The position numbers and the translations under genes were made by a program. The notes below the pieces were generated by a model. The model searched no databases, had not been told where the DNA came from, and was given only the letters and a program-made list of their open reading frames with translations. From NCBI GenBank assembly GCA_027475525.1, contig JAMWFC010000028.1, positions 608,831 to 672,830 on the forward strand: a stretch of DNA of 64,000 nucleotides. Direction: 5' to 3'. Shown here piece after piece: positions 10,902 through 22,059 of the stretch; within the stretch, counting starts at the first letter, position 1, and every line of letters starts with the position of its first letter. This stretch comes from Macrolepiota albuminosa (lineage: Eukaryota > Basidiomycota > Agaricomycetes > Agaricales > Agaricaceae).

Positions 10902-13840
10902 CTACGACCCATCTGACGATGTCCCCGCACCCACACCCGTCTCAGTCACCATTGACTCCTCCTCCAGTGCGACGTTAATCGCGGGAGGGGGAGGCGCCAA
11001 TTTCGTCCTCGGTGGGGTTATAGACCCCTCGACTACAGGCATGTCTACCACCATAGGATCAGTTAGTGCGACGTTAATCGCTGAAACATTGGTGGGTAGC
11101 GTACCATGCGCCGCCGTGTGTGGTATGAGGTTGACCCGGCTTGGGTCTGTGTCGGCTGCAGGCATGGCATGCACTGCCAGACGTTTTAGCAGGTGGACCT
11201 GGTTTGGGTCCATGCCAATGAGATAGTAGAGGCCATTGGCCTCGGGGTTTTTGGGAAGATGACTTTCTTCGTCGTGCTTGAACATGAGACAATAGTGATT
11301 GTCTTCGGTCATCTCCCGCCAGCCATCCCACTCTGGGATTGCGGGGGGGGTACCATATTCGCTCAAGCGCTCCATGTGCTTGTCGTCGATTTGTCAAAAG
11401 ATGTCCATAGACATCGTGGGTGTGTGGAACTGCTGTTCCAGGAAGACCACGCCGTAAGTATACGCGTGGTCCACCCAGCCGGCAGGTATCCAATTGTGTA
11501 ATAAGACGCGTAGCGCGTTGTCGTCCGAGAAGTTCCGTGCAAAGTCATCAGGGATGTGCACGGGGTGGAGTTCCAGCTGGGGCTCTTGTTGGGGCTCGAA
11601 CAGCTGGTCGGGGAGTATTTCATTGTAGGAGGTGATAGCCTTGTGGTACAAACCCAGGCAGGCCATGACGAGAGTCATGCGCCGCACAATCACGGGCTTG
11701 GCTGCGCTGTTAGCGCAAAGAGCTCGACATAAGGCAAACCCGAAGAGGGTTCGCCAGTGCATGCGGTAGGCATGATCTACCACAATGCCTTGATATGTAT
11801 TCTCCAACCCGGGACAACCAAAGATCAGCACATACTGCGCAAGCTGATCCAGGTCGAATGGTGTGGAGGGGTCTTGAGTGTGCATTACTCACAGCGTGGT
11901 CAAACCGTCTTCTTTCGTGCACAGAAAGCGCCCCGGAATGTGTCAGCGCTCAATGAGCGCAAGGTCGTCAGCCCCCTGGATTGGGCTGACAAGGTTCTGA
12001 TAGCGAGGGTCCTTCATCAGGAGCGTCATTGTTTGGTCATGTAGCGACTCATTGGTTCGCTGAGCAAACATCTGAAGCTCCGTGATGAGGAGATAGGCAG
12101 TAATGCGTTCACAGCGGGGAGCGTGCTTGTTTGAAAAGTACTTGTAGAGCCAATCCAGCTCTAATGGAGTGCGGGGGAGGCCGCGAGGGGAATATTTGTA
12201 GATAACACTGGCAGGAATGCCAGCACGGTGCCCAGAAGAGAACTCATAAGCCGCTGCCCAATTGGCCTCGGCTCCCAACAGCACAGTATTCGAGTGATAC
12301 GAATAATATGTACAGTGACTGAGTGCTCCTCTGAAGCATGAATTGTGTGCTTGATATCGAGCGGTCCCCACACCTTCACCCCCAATCCATTGGGGATTCT
12401 CCCTGAGAACTCATCTTCTGCCCTCTGCTTGAGGGCATACAGCTCCTTGGCGCGGATCGCCTTCTTCTTCGAAATGTGCTTATTGCGCGATACTCTCTGG
12501 AATTGGTCTGCTGCCGATTCCCCTTCCTCTGCCTCCTCCTCCTGCTCCGAGCTCGACTCTCCATAGTCGCTCTCGTCAGATAAGGAGGCCACAGGTGCTT
12601 TGCCTTTTCCAGGCATGGGACGATTCCTCAAGGTTGCCACCAGACTGTCATATTGCTCTGGGGAGCGAGGGTTGGTGGTCAGGACGACCACAGGAAAGTG
12701 TGCCTGCGGAGCGGGCACGGTAACGGGTAATAAAAATAACATTGAGACCTTCCTGGCCTGTGCGGGAATGCCTGCCAGGAACTCGATCACCTCCAGCTTG
12801 GAGGCATCAAGAGGAGGCTTATGGCCTCAACGTTGGCGTGCAGACTCCGACTTGGCCGGGGCAGAAGGTTCAAGTGGTGGCTGAGCCACCGGAGGGGCAG
12901 GTGCATTTCATGCCAGAGTTCTCCCTCCAGGCCCAGCGCAAGGGACAACAGTAATGGGCGCTCTTGGCGCCACAGCGACGGTTTTCGGCACCCTAGGTGG
13001 GGCCTGAGACGATGCGGTTTCCTGCTGACCCAAGGACAGACCTGCCAAGGGTTCACTGACCGCAGCCAGCGACTCTGACAAGGCCTGAGGACCCGGATCA
13101 GGTAACCGCGACGATGATGCAACGGGCTGAGCAGGCTGCTCACAGCGCGCAAATTGCGCTTCCGACAGCATCCTTGCCTGTGGAGGGTCAACCGGTCAGC
13201 TGGGCTGATACTTAGCCCTTTTGACCTCGACAGTCGGCTCCTCAAATGTTGACACTTTGCACTTAGACGCACGTTCGATCTGCTCCAGCACTGCAACACG
13301 CTGCCTCTTCATCAGCTTGATCTGGTCGAGCAATCCCTCCATCACCATCACGGCCAGACTGTCCTGCAGGAAGGACGCGGTTGCAGGGACTGGCTGTCCC
13401 GCTGCCTCCAATCTGCCTAGCAGCACGTCTGGCACTGCCAACCTCTGCGCTTGTGGTTCAGGCTCCTCATACGACTCTGCCATGGGCCAATGAGCCCATG
13501 GCACTGACGGCGGCCCCGTCACCACACCCGCATACGTCGGATACAACGCAGACAAGTGTGATGACGGTTCCTGATAATAACGCTCTCGACGCATGCTGTC
13601 ATCCAGGCGCCCATAGCGCCCTTCGTTATTGACCTCCATCTCTTGCAAGTGGAGGGGTGTTTGGTAAGGAAGCGGCTCCTCGCGGCCCGGGTAGGCCACG
13701 CCCGCTGACTGCAACTGACTCGCCGCTGGATATGGCAGCTGTCTCTTGTACTGTGAAGATGCTTGTATATTTGGGGGTCTCCCCCCTCCACTAGAGCCTT
13801 GCCGGCTCTGATCACATCTTTGCGGCCCCCAATAGGCCAT
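10902..13840 (-). CDS. Element B ORF3: unrecognised third protein, about 980 residues
   Basis: One frame runs from the ATG at 13840 (MAYWGPQRCDQ) to TAG at 10902-10904. It is broken only by TGA at 13196, 12908, 12827, 11943, 11889 and 11394, and by one slip in a G run near 12370. The N-terminal third is Pro/Gln/Ser-rich, and an acidic stretch (SSSEQEEEAEEGESA) lies near 12535. The C-terminal half looks globular: FGCPGLENTYQG, NFSDDNALRVLL, WVDHAYTYG, PEWDGWREM, GLYYLIGMD. This half is shared with Element C at 23218-24088 (FGCPGLDN, NFSNDDAI, WVNHAYTY, MYYYIG). I see no protease, polymerase, chromodomain, signal peptide or membrane anchor, so an envelope role is not supported. It lies downstream of integrase, where some LTR elements carry accessory genes. 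Function unknown; conservation between two elements argues that it was once selected. Confidence 0.75.
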
Positions 13841-14067
13841 TTTAACTCGACACGTATACTACGTATATTGGGACTGAGGAAAGAAAGAAAAAAAACAATC
13901 TCCCAACTCCGCCAGTGGTGTAAACAACCACAAATACATGCCACTCAGCTCCTCATCGGCAATCATAGTCACGTAAACAGTTACAATCACAGCCACAATT
14001 AGTGGCCACCTGGTTAGTTACCGGCAATCAAAGTGGACTTCGTCCACATTCCACCACCACACGCGCA
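13841..14067 (-). other. Spacer between pol and ORF3 of Element B
   Basis: About 230 bp lie between the TAA that ends the chromodomain frame and the first ATG of ORF3. It contains repeated CACAATC/AATCACAG-like tracts and no frame worth calling. ORF3 would need its own promoter, a spliced RNA or reinitiation. I see no clear splice pair. Confidence 0.5.
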
Positions 14068-17000
14068 TTATGCACATTTTGCTAGCTGTTGAGGGTGTTT
14101 CACGCCCTGCAACTCTAGATACCTGTCCATCGCTGCAAGGTCTTTGCAGTTCACTAGTGGTTCCCAGGTAGTATCACCTAAGCTCCACCTGACCTCGAAT
14201 TCGAGGCTTCCTTTTGTCCACCGATGATCTATGAGGTCATCTACAAACCACTCCTGGTCATTACCAGTTCCAAAGTCATATGGCTCCGGAGTTGCGCGAT
14301 TAGGGAAGAGCGCATCACTACTGGCCATATACGGTCGCAATAGCGACACATGAAACTTGGGAACTATCCTGCGTGCTTGCAGCGCATGGGGTAGTTCCAG
14401 CACGTAGTTAGACGTGCTCGGCTCCGCTTCAAGGACCTTATATGGTCCAATCCACTTTGGACACAACTTACTCGCTCTGCCTTTCGGCAGGTTCAAGTTC
14501 TTTGTAGAAAGGTACACTAGGTTCCCTTTCTTGATGTCTGGCTCATCACGTCTGCGATTATTTGCATGTTTGGTCTGCCAGACGCATGATTCTATAATCA
14601 CATCTGCCAAGTTCCCTAGCGCGTTGCATGCAAACTGTTTCACTCCCACATGAATAGCTTTGTCTGTACGAAGTTCTCAAATCATGGATGGCATGTAGCC
14701 ATTGTTGAGTTCAAAGGGTGAGTACCCTGTGGTTTTGGATATGCTCACGTTTATCGTGAATTCCACGAGTGGGCATCTATCCACCCAGTCCTTCTGATCA
14801 GGACGTACAAATGCTCGCAATATTTGCGCAATATTTCTATTTGCACGTTTGGTTTGACCATCCGTTTGCGGATGAAACGATGTCAACATGAGCAACTTTG
14901 CTCCTAGCAGTTTGTGCAACTCCTTCCACCATTTGGAAGTGAATTTAGCATCTCGATTGCTTACGATCGAACTTGGCAATCCATGGAGGTGTACTATCTC
15001 CTTGAGATAGATCCACGACAAGTCCGAAGCTGTCATGGTGGTTCTCACCAGAATGAGATGGACCATACTGGTCATTCTGCAGATCACTACCCACAGGTAG
15101 TTAAAACCCTTTGACTCAGGGAACGGACCTATAAAGTCCATCCCGATCGAGTCCCAGGGTTTGACTGGTATGGGTAGCGAGTGAAGCTTTCCCAGTGGCT
15201 TCAAAGTCGAGACTTTCGACTGCTGACATAGCTCGCATGTCGAGCAAAATTGGCTCATCTCTTTGGCCATTTGCGGCCACCAGTACCAGCGTTGTACATA
15301 GTCCAGTGTCTTCTGAGTTCTGAAGTGGCCCACCACTCTATGGGCCTGGTCCAGGATAGTCGTAATTAACAACCTTTCCCGGGGAATGCAGATGACTTTG
15401 GACCCCATGGGTCTGATAAGGTAGATGAGCTGCTGCTCCACCTTGAAGCGCAGATGTGCCTGGATATTGTTCAGAATCTCTACGAAGAGATTATCATCTT
15501 TGTATCCATGCTGGATACGTGTAGTGCGGATGCGCTTGAATATTGTTCAGAATCTCTACAAAGAGATTATCATCCTTGTATCCTTGCTGGATACGTGTGC
15601 GGAATTGCGCATTGCCTAAGTCGGCCGGTGCAGGCGTATGGTCCTGTGACTTCAGCGCTTGCTGGAGTGTCATATCAGTACCTCTCGTAGGCACCTCTTG
15701 CCTCGTCTCGTCACTTGGCTGAGGCACCTCATGATCCACTAGCACCTGGGCATCAAGATTGTGAGTCTCTCGCTGTTTGTGCAGTCGCTTACTGCAACGT
15801 GTTTCCTGTGCTTGCATGGCGCGTAGCTCAACCCTATGTTCCTTGATCTCGTGGAACCGATGCAGGGGCAAATCTTCGCCCTCAGGGTCAATACGTTTGT
15901 CTGCCTGGACATAGTCATGCGCATCATGGACGTCATCTCGAGTATCACTCTCGAAATATTGAGACAGGCAATCTGCGACTTTGTTCAATTCACCTTTCAC
16001 ATAGGTGATGTTGAACTGATACCGTGACATGTAGTCGATCCAGCGACGTTGTCGCGGAGATAGGTGCACCTGAGTCTTGAAGAACTCTAGTGCTTTGTGA
16101 TCTGTAATGATATGGATCCTGTATCCCATCAGTTTATCCTCCCATTTTAGGAGGGCTTCCAGGATAGCGAGTGTTTCTAACTCGTGTACAGCATAATTCT
16201 GCTGGGCAGCAGTGAATTTCTGGGACATAAATCCCGCTGGTCGGCAAGTCTGCCACGTCTTGCCTTGGCCAAACATGGCCCCAACCCCAGTCTTTGATGC
16301 GTCACATATGAGCCAGATGGGCTCGTTGATATGTGGATCAATTGGCCGGATCACTGGTGTCTTCGCACATATGCGCTTAATCATCTCAAAGCACCACTGA
16401 TGCAGCGGTCTCCAGTGAAAAGGGGACCCATTTTGGGTCATGGCCATTAGTGGCCCTGTATAGGCTGTGATGTCTGGCAAGAAGTTGCCAATATAGTTGA
16501 CAAGTCCAACAAACCGTTGGATATCATTATATGTGCATGGAGTACGCCACTCTCGAATTCGATCGAGCTTATCCGTGTCCAGATGAATACCCTTCTCGTC
16601 AATGACATGACCAAGACAGTCAATACTAGTTGCGTACAACTCGCACTTCTTCCATTTGAGATAGAGACTGGCCTTCCGTAGTCGTTCGAATACGACTCGT
16701 AGGTGCTGCTCATGCTCCTCAATGGAGTCAGAAAAGATAAATATATCGTCTAGATAGACGTGCATAAACTTCCCAATTACATCTCGGAAGATTGAGGTCA
16801 TTAACCTCTGAAATGTCGCTGGTGCATTACAATCACCAATCTGCATGATGTTACTCATGAACGTCCCCATCAGGGATGAGAACAGCGTCTTTGATATATC
16901 TTCTTCGCGTATGCAAACCTGTTCATACGCATCTGTGAGGTCGATTTTCGACCTATACTTCGCTGTCGCAACATCTTCTCGTATTACTTCCTGATCTGGA

Positions 17001-20000
17001 AGAGGTGTCACATCCTTGACTGTATTATCATTGCGCTGTCACGCATCCAATGCAGTTCTTAACGTCCCATCCTTTTTGGGAATACACAATAATGGTGCAG
17101 CTTGCACCACTGGTCGTGGTTCCCACCACTTTGCGTTTATGTATCTATTCGTCTTTTCATGAAGTTGATCCTGTAGTGCTCGCAGACAGCGAGGCAAATG
17201 ATACTTGTACTGCTTGGTATTGTCAATGAGGTTAATCTCATGGTTAACCTCCCGCCACGGAGGAAGCTCTTCCTTCGTTCCATTGACAATATCCGCAAAC
17301 TCTTGTTGCCATTGCTGGCGCAGTCAAGGAATATCTTCCTCTGTAAGGCTAACAGCCTTACCTTTCCCTTTTACTACGCGTGCTACACGCGGCTGAACCT
17401 TTGGTTCAAATCACTCCTGTAAGGCACGTACGTGCTCTTCTGTGAAATCTCCTGGGTTCAACCTTACCACGGGTTGTCTATCCACCACTCTTGTCGTACT
17501 TGACGACGACTGCACACTTCTCGCTTTCAACAAGAGCCCATCCAGTACGATATCCACTGTTTTGGATATCTCGTCCTCTCGTGCGTGACGATATACTTCC
17601 CCCGTCTGGGTCGCCTGCACCCTTCCCATAGTCTGCGTCACCATTGACACCACCAATTCATTCCACTCCCATGGCATACGTGGGTCATACGCCCATTGCA
17701 CTCCTGGCCGAGGCACTGGTCAATCCATTAGCGACCTAGTGCTCCCCACAGTTCCCATCGTACTGTATACCTCGTCCTTGACGAGATCCTCAACCTTCAC
17801 TCAAGAGCTAGTTGGCTGGCATTCCAGCAACTCCACCATGCATTTACCACGCTCATTCTTGCACTGTACAGCCTGCTTAGGCACATCCGGGGGCTTCCCC
17901 TTCTCCAGAGTTCCTTGAAACTCTTCCTCAGACATCAGTATAGCCGGCAAATCTGCCGGCAGGCTCTTTGGTGGGACCTGTTTGTCCTCCACCTCCTGTA
18001 CAGTTGCTCTCCTGCGACCATCTAGTCAGTTGTGTTCATCACGCCGCTTTTCAGTTGTGCGATAGCGCCTCAAATGACCATCTGTGTTGTTTAACACAAC
18101 TTTCTCCGCCTTTACAGGCATACCATTCACAATGACCATGTCGTTCACAAAATCCAGCAACACCTTGTTCTTACGCATGAACAGTGTACCAATGATCATA
18201 TTGTAGCGATCAAAATTCGCTATATCAACATACTCTTTCGTCAACGTCCCTGACGTCTTTATCCTTACTTCTGCACCAAACTGCACCATGGCATGACTCC
18301 CTACAGTCCCCAGCTGGAGCATCAGCAGCTCCTCCAGCTCATGAATGCGAATCGCATTGACGTGAGCAAACTGGGGCGTAATGCCCGTCGTGGTACTCCC
18401 GGAGTCCCACAACGTCCATGCTGGATGTCCATTGACATCAACATACGTGACCAGACACTCCTTCTTCTCGGGAGTATAGTGTGGCCTCTGCAACTTATTA
18501 GTTGCCTTCTGCAGGGTTATGCGTCTCATTCGGATGCGCTGATCTCCACGGCACTCAGTCAGTGCAAACAAGTGTTCTTCCTCGTCATTACGAGCATAAT
18601 AGTCACTGTCGTAGACGTCCACTGCGACGTATTCATTGCCATCAATCTGAATGCTCTTGGCGTCATCCACTTCTGACCCGTCAGCCTCCACTTGCGGCTC
18701 CTCCTTGATTTTGTCGACGATCTCATTGTCCTCATCGTCACTGACGACATCGCTTGGTGCCGCAGCCGTATGGGCCGCTCAGATGTGTGCCTTAGGAGGG
18801 GCGGGACACTCCTTAGCAAAATGCCTGCTCCTGCCACAATTGTAGCACGCTGAGGAATCCCCAGCAGGCCTTCTCTGGCCCACTCCTGGACCCCCAGCGG
18901 TTTTGCCTGCCATACGTGCTGCAGGCACCACCACTCCTCTCAGTGCTACTTGATTCTGACCCAAAAAGGGTTGACTATCCTTCGCTGGCAATTGTCCAGC
19001 AGGTTTTGATCGAGGCCGTTGGCCTCCAGGAATTGTCTTGCGAACAACGAATTGCAGATTGCAATTGTTCTCCATCTCTGTCCGTTTGGCCAGGAAGGTT
19101 CCCACCTTCACTGCTTGACGGTTCACGGTTCCTCAGCAGGAACTCCGCTGCTCATAATGATTTGCAGTCCGTGTCGACTGCTCATAACGGATGGCATACG
19201 CCAAAAATTCGGTCACAGTATTGACCTCCGGAGACAGATTGTCATCATGTATCAATGCTCTTCTCATGTCTGTGGGTATTCCATCCAGGAATGTCTCGCA
19301 AATAGTGTATTCGTCTGGATAGACGGCCATATTCTGTGCATGACCCACCAGGTCATCATAAAAGGTCTGGATGCCAGTCTTAGCATCATACACTGCCTTT
19401 CTAAAGGCATCACGGGCTTCCTGCATTGTAGCAGCGTTGACAAAATGATTGTACAGTCCTATCAGGACTTCTTTAAATGTCCAATGCGGTTTATTTCCTG
19501 CATTGTAGCAGCGTTGACAAAATGATTGTACAGTCCTATCAGGACTTCTTTAAATGTCCAATGCGGTTTATTGCGATTAATGTGGAGGACATGGCGACGG
19601 AACCAATTCCAAGCCCCTCCCTCCATAAATTTGTGTAGCACAAATATCCTTTCCTGGTCCATGTCATCTCCACCATAGCAGCATGCTGCGAGGTGGTAGC
19701 ACACGTCCATGGCCCAGTCCTCCAGTTGAGAGAACCTATGTCCTCCAGCATACGCACGTATGTGCTTACCATCGGATTTACGGGGACTTACCCCAGCAGG
19801 GAACTTAAATCTGACTCCAAGGGAGTCATCCACCAGATGAGTGAGACGGTCGTGCATATGATCCATATGGATCCTGACCACTTCGTTCATTCCCGGCGTA
19901 GTTTCATGCAATTCATGAGGTGCGGGCATCGAAAATGCCTGAGGACTGCGAAACAGGTGCTCATTGGCCGCTCTTTCCGGCCGTGGAGTGGGTGCTTGCC

Positions 20001-20193
20001 TCACTTGTTGCTCTGCTGGTATTCCACCAGCTTGCCTGCCATTATCACAACGATTATCATCGTCTTGATCGTTATTCCTGCGATCACGCTCTCCACCGTC
20101 GTTATTGCGACGACTTGGCTCCCTCCGTTTGTAGTGACCACTACTATCGTCACTACCACCCGAACCTCTGTCTGGTTCAGCCGTCCAAGCCAC
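14068..20193 (-). CDS. Element B gag-pol polyprotein with C-terminal chromodomain
   Basis: In order: gag (FKFPAGVSPRKSDGKHIRAY; WTFKEVLIGLYNHF), CCHC knuckle CYNCGRSRHFAKEC near 18810, protease (WTLWDSGSTTTGI near 18410), RT (KIDLTDAYEQ; FMHVYLDDIFIFSD, catalytic YLDD near 16765), RNase H (WLICDASKTGVGAMFG; DHKALEF), integrase (HRVVGHF, CELCQQ; IGMDFIGPF) and a chromodomain (LEFEVRWSLGDTTWEPL near 14165-14220), ending in TAA at 14068. Gag to RT is one frame interrupted only by TGA at 19133, 18779, 18026, 17801, 17720, 17411, 17324 and 17039, with another at 14677. Two tandem duplications (77 bp at 19418, about 76 bp at 15464) shift the frame; collapsing them restores one frame of about 1990 codons. 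The integrase core has Asn for the second Asp (SNRDAKF) and Lys for the Glu (DGQTKRANR), so it is catalytically dead as read. Confidence 0.9.
15464..15600 (-). repeat. Imperfect 76-bp tandem duplication in pol of Element B
   Basis: Starting at 15464 and again at 15540, ATATTGTTCAGAATCTCTAC is repeated with about 60 bp of near-identity and three substitutions. It lies between RNase H and integrase and creates a TGA. Removing 76 bp puts the RT and integrase frames back in register. The mismatches set it apart from the perfect 77-bp duplications elsewhere in the window. Confidence 0.8.
19418..19571. repeat. Perfect 77-bp tandem duplication in gag of Element B
   Basis: 19418-19494 is repeated exactly as 19495-19571. 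It shifts the gag frame and creates a premature stop (MQEINRIGHLKKS). Collapsing it rejoins NAATMQE directly to ARDAFRKAV in frame. It is probably an assembly overlap (see findings). Confidence 0.9.
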
Positions 20194-20281
20194 AAATTGT
20201 CACCTTTGTAGTGACCACTACTATCGTCACTACCACCCGAACCTCTGTCTGGTTCAGCCGTCCAAGCCACAAATTGTCACC
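20128..20281. repeat. Perfect 77-bp tandem duplication near the leader ORF-gag junction
   Basis: 20128-20204 is repeated exactly as 20205-20281. It lies where the leader ORF ends and the gag frame begins. Collapsing it does not by itself put the two frames in register. Confidence 0.9.
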
Positions 20282-21754
20282 CATATCATCAACAGGTGTT
20301 ACACCCTCACGCCCTTCAAAGGCTACCCCCTGGTCATCAATTAACGACTTGCCATGATCACACAAGTCCTGGTTGCATATCCTCTGGTAATTGATGCGTT
20401 CATTCCAGTTGTCCACTAGGTGGACACGTCGTACTACGCGTCGTGGTCGCGTCCGCTCCTCAAGAATGTGGTGGACTTCGTCCACCTCTTCCTTGATTGT
20501 AACTTGCTTACGAGGTGTTTTAACCTCCTGTACTGCAAGCAGTGCCTCTGGCTCTGCCGGAGTCGTCATCACAGTCTCTACCTCAGACAATGCCTGCTGA
20601 GGCACTCCGCTAACAATGCATTGACGGTTTGCGGCGTTCTGATGCTGAACGTAGTCTTGCTGAGACTCATTAGCCTGACGAGGCACATTGAGCAATTCCA
20701 TCGCGTCTGCGATTAGTGGCGCTCATCGGCCCATGCTCATCTCACATTCTACTGAATCGGCTGGAGTAGCCGTTGAGACTGCTGACCCTTGCGCCGCTTT
20801 GTGCTCAAGGTATTCCACCACTTTGAGTTCGAAGATACGCACAAACAATTTGATATATTCATTCGAATCTGCACGAGGTACATCGTGGCTCCTAGCAGCC
20901 AGCAATTGTAAGTGCTTTACTACATAAAGCTGCAGACGCTTTCGCGTCAATTCCTTCGTGACCGACGGATATCGGTCCAACACCAGCTGTAGCTGGATAG
21001 ACAAGGTTGAATGCGACCTTTTGCTTTCCTCATCATCTGAGGATTCCAGCTCGGATTCTAAGCCCATAACTCTCCTGAGGCCGTCATGCCTCACCTGCGG
21101 CTGTTTGCCGGCTCTTCTGTGCAACTCTAGCATTCCAGGCGCTGTTGACGCCTTTTCCAACCTTACGACCTTGTCGTCTTCCCTACTGACCACTATCGCT
21201 GGTCCTTGTGCCTGTCCTTGTGTCGTCATCAATGACGGTCCTGGTTCAGTGGCAGCATCAGCCACATATTCCAAATGCCGCTCAGTAGGCGCAGTCCGGA
21301 ATGGAGTACTATGCGCAAACGCGCTGCCTTGTACCAATTCCGAGTACTGAGTAATATCCGGTTGACCCTCAGAATGAGCTGACAAGCTCTTGGGCAATAC
21401 CGGGTACATCAATGAAGGCATTTGGCTCGCTGGCAGCGACACTCCTGAAACTGCAGATCTCTCTCCTGGTTTACCACCAGGTCGTACAATGGACATCATC
21501 CGTGATACGGATAGCCCACCAGGCATTCCAAAGCTCACACTGACATTGCAAGGTATCTTCTCGTCCCGCTTTGGCGGGGGTTGATATGCAGATGTGGATT
21601 GTGTCTTCCCTACTTGAGACACAAGTTGTTCACCTGTGTCTACAGCTGGAAAAGGGGGGTCCAGATCAAGAGAACCAGTCATGGAAACACGTTTTTGACG
21701 TGATACCAACAGAGAATTGCGAGGTTTTGATGGTAGTTGCCTAGTCGGTAACAA
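20177..21754 (-). CDS. Element B leader ORF upstream of gag, unknown function
   Basis: The first long frame after the 5' LTR opens at 21754 (MLPTRQLPSK), just 39 bp inside the LTR. It reads through a single TGA at 20723 (SMGR, stop, APLIAD) to the 77-bp duplication near 20200, about 520 residues. It is hydrophilic, rich in Ser, Pro and charged residues, with an acidic patch (SELESSDDEESKRS near 21050) and a predicted helical region (ELTRKRLQLYVVKHLQLL). There is no zinc knuckle or enzymatic motif. It may be an N-terminal extension of gag reached by frameshift, or a separate protein. The frame relation to gag is out of phase with or without the duplication. Confidence 0.6.
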
Positions 21755-21793
21755 GCCTAGAGTCTGAAGCCAATAGCAGAAGATTTAAAAAAA

Positions 21794-21966
21794 TGTAACC
21801 TTGGGTTACGAGTTAGAACTATCTGTGTATCTCACACAGTGCTAAATCAGACCGCAATATCGGATTTGACTAGTACTTAGTGTGAAAACAAGATGTTGTC
21901 TTATGTAATACTACAGTAAATAATTATAGCGTCGTTGACGCTATTAACACGGTTAACTCCGTTACA
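21794..21966 (-). repeat. Element B 5' LTR
   Basis: This 173-bp LTR carries the same TGTAA...TTACA ends as the 3' copy. The bases just inside it (minus strand, from 21793: a T run, then AAATCTTCTGC) do not give a tRNA primer site that I recognise. Confidence 0.95.
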
Positions 21967-22059
21967 GAACTGGACTTGATGGTCCACAATAATGAGCTTG
22001 ATATCAGTATAACTTGTTGGTCACTTGCTAAACCAAAGCCCCTTGCGGTAGGCTCCAGA
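21967..22059 (-). other. Element A leader, right of Element B, with primer-binding-like motif
   Basis: Two bases inside the LTR end (minus strand, 22057 to 22041) the sequence reads TGGAGCCTACCGCAAGG. It starts with the TGG complementary to a tRNA CCA end, as expected of a primer-binding site, though I cannot match it to a particular tRNA. GAACT at 21967-21971 is the right copy of Element B's target duplication. Confidence 0.45.

Larger units (their letters stand above)
10361..21966 (-). mobile_element. Element B: full-length 11.6 kb chromodomain Ty3/gypsy retrotransposon with a third ORF
   Basis: Both LTRs are 173 bp (10361-10533 and 21794-21966), begin and end TGTAA...TTACA, and differ at only about four positions, all transitions. 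The element is flanked by a perfect 5-bp duplication GAACT (10356-10360 and 21967-21971). Transcription runs on the minus strand: leader ORF (21754), gag-protease-RT-RNase H-integrase-chromodomain (20193 to 14068), then ORF3 (13840 to 10902). It sits in the leader of Element A. With about 2% LTR divergence it is the youngest large insertion here. Its coding frames are preserved except for 16 TGA stops, a frameshift in ORF3 and two tandem duplications of 76-77 bp. At 11.6 kb it is about twice the usual size of a chromovirus, chiefly because of the leader ORF and ORF3. Confidence 0.95.

Noticed and set aside
10902..13840. ORF3 as a retroviral-type envelope gene
   Set aside because: No signal peptide, membrane anchor, furin-like site or fusion peptide is visible, so position alone does not support it.
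19418..20281. Programmed frameshift sites in gag at the 77-bp duplications
   Set aside because: The breaks coincide with perfect 77-bp duplications of the kind found elsewhere in unrelated DNA. They are better explained as assembly joins.
14068..20725. Firm claim that TGA is a sense codon in this organism
   Set aside because: CpG deamination explains the Element B stops and the integrase substitutions. The host-like genes (46321-49186, 50217-50834) contain no in-frame TGA. I keep recoding only as a hypothesis to test.
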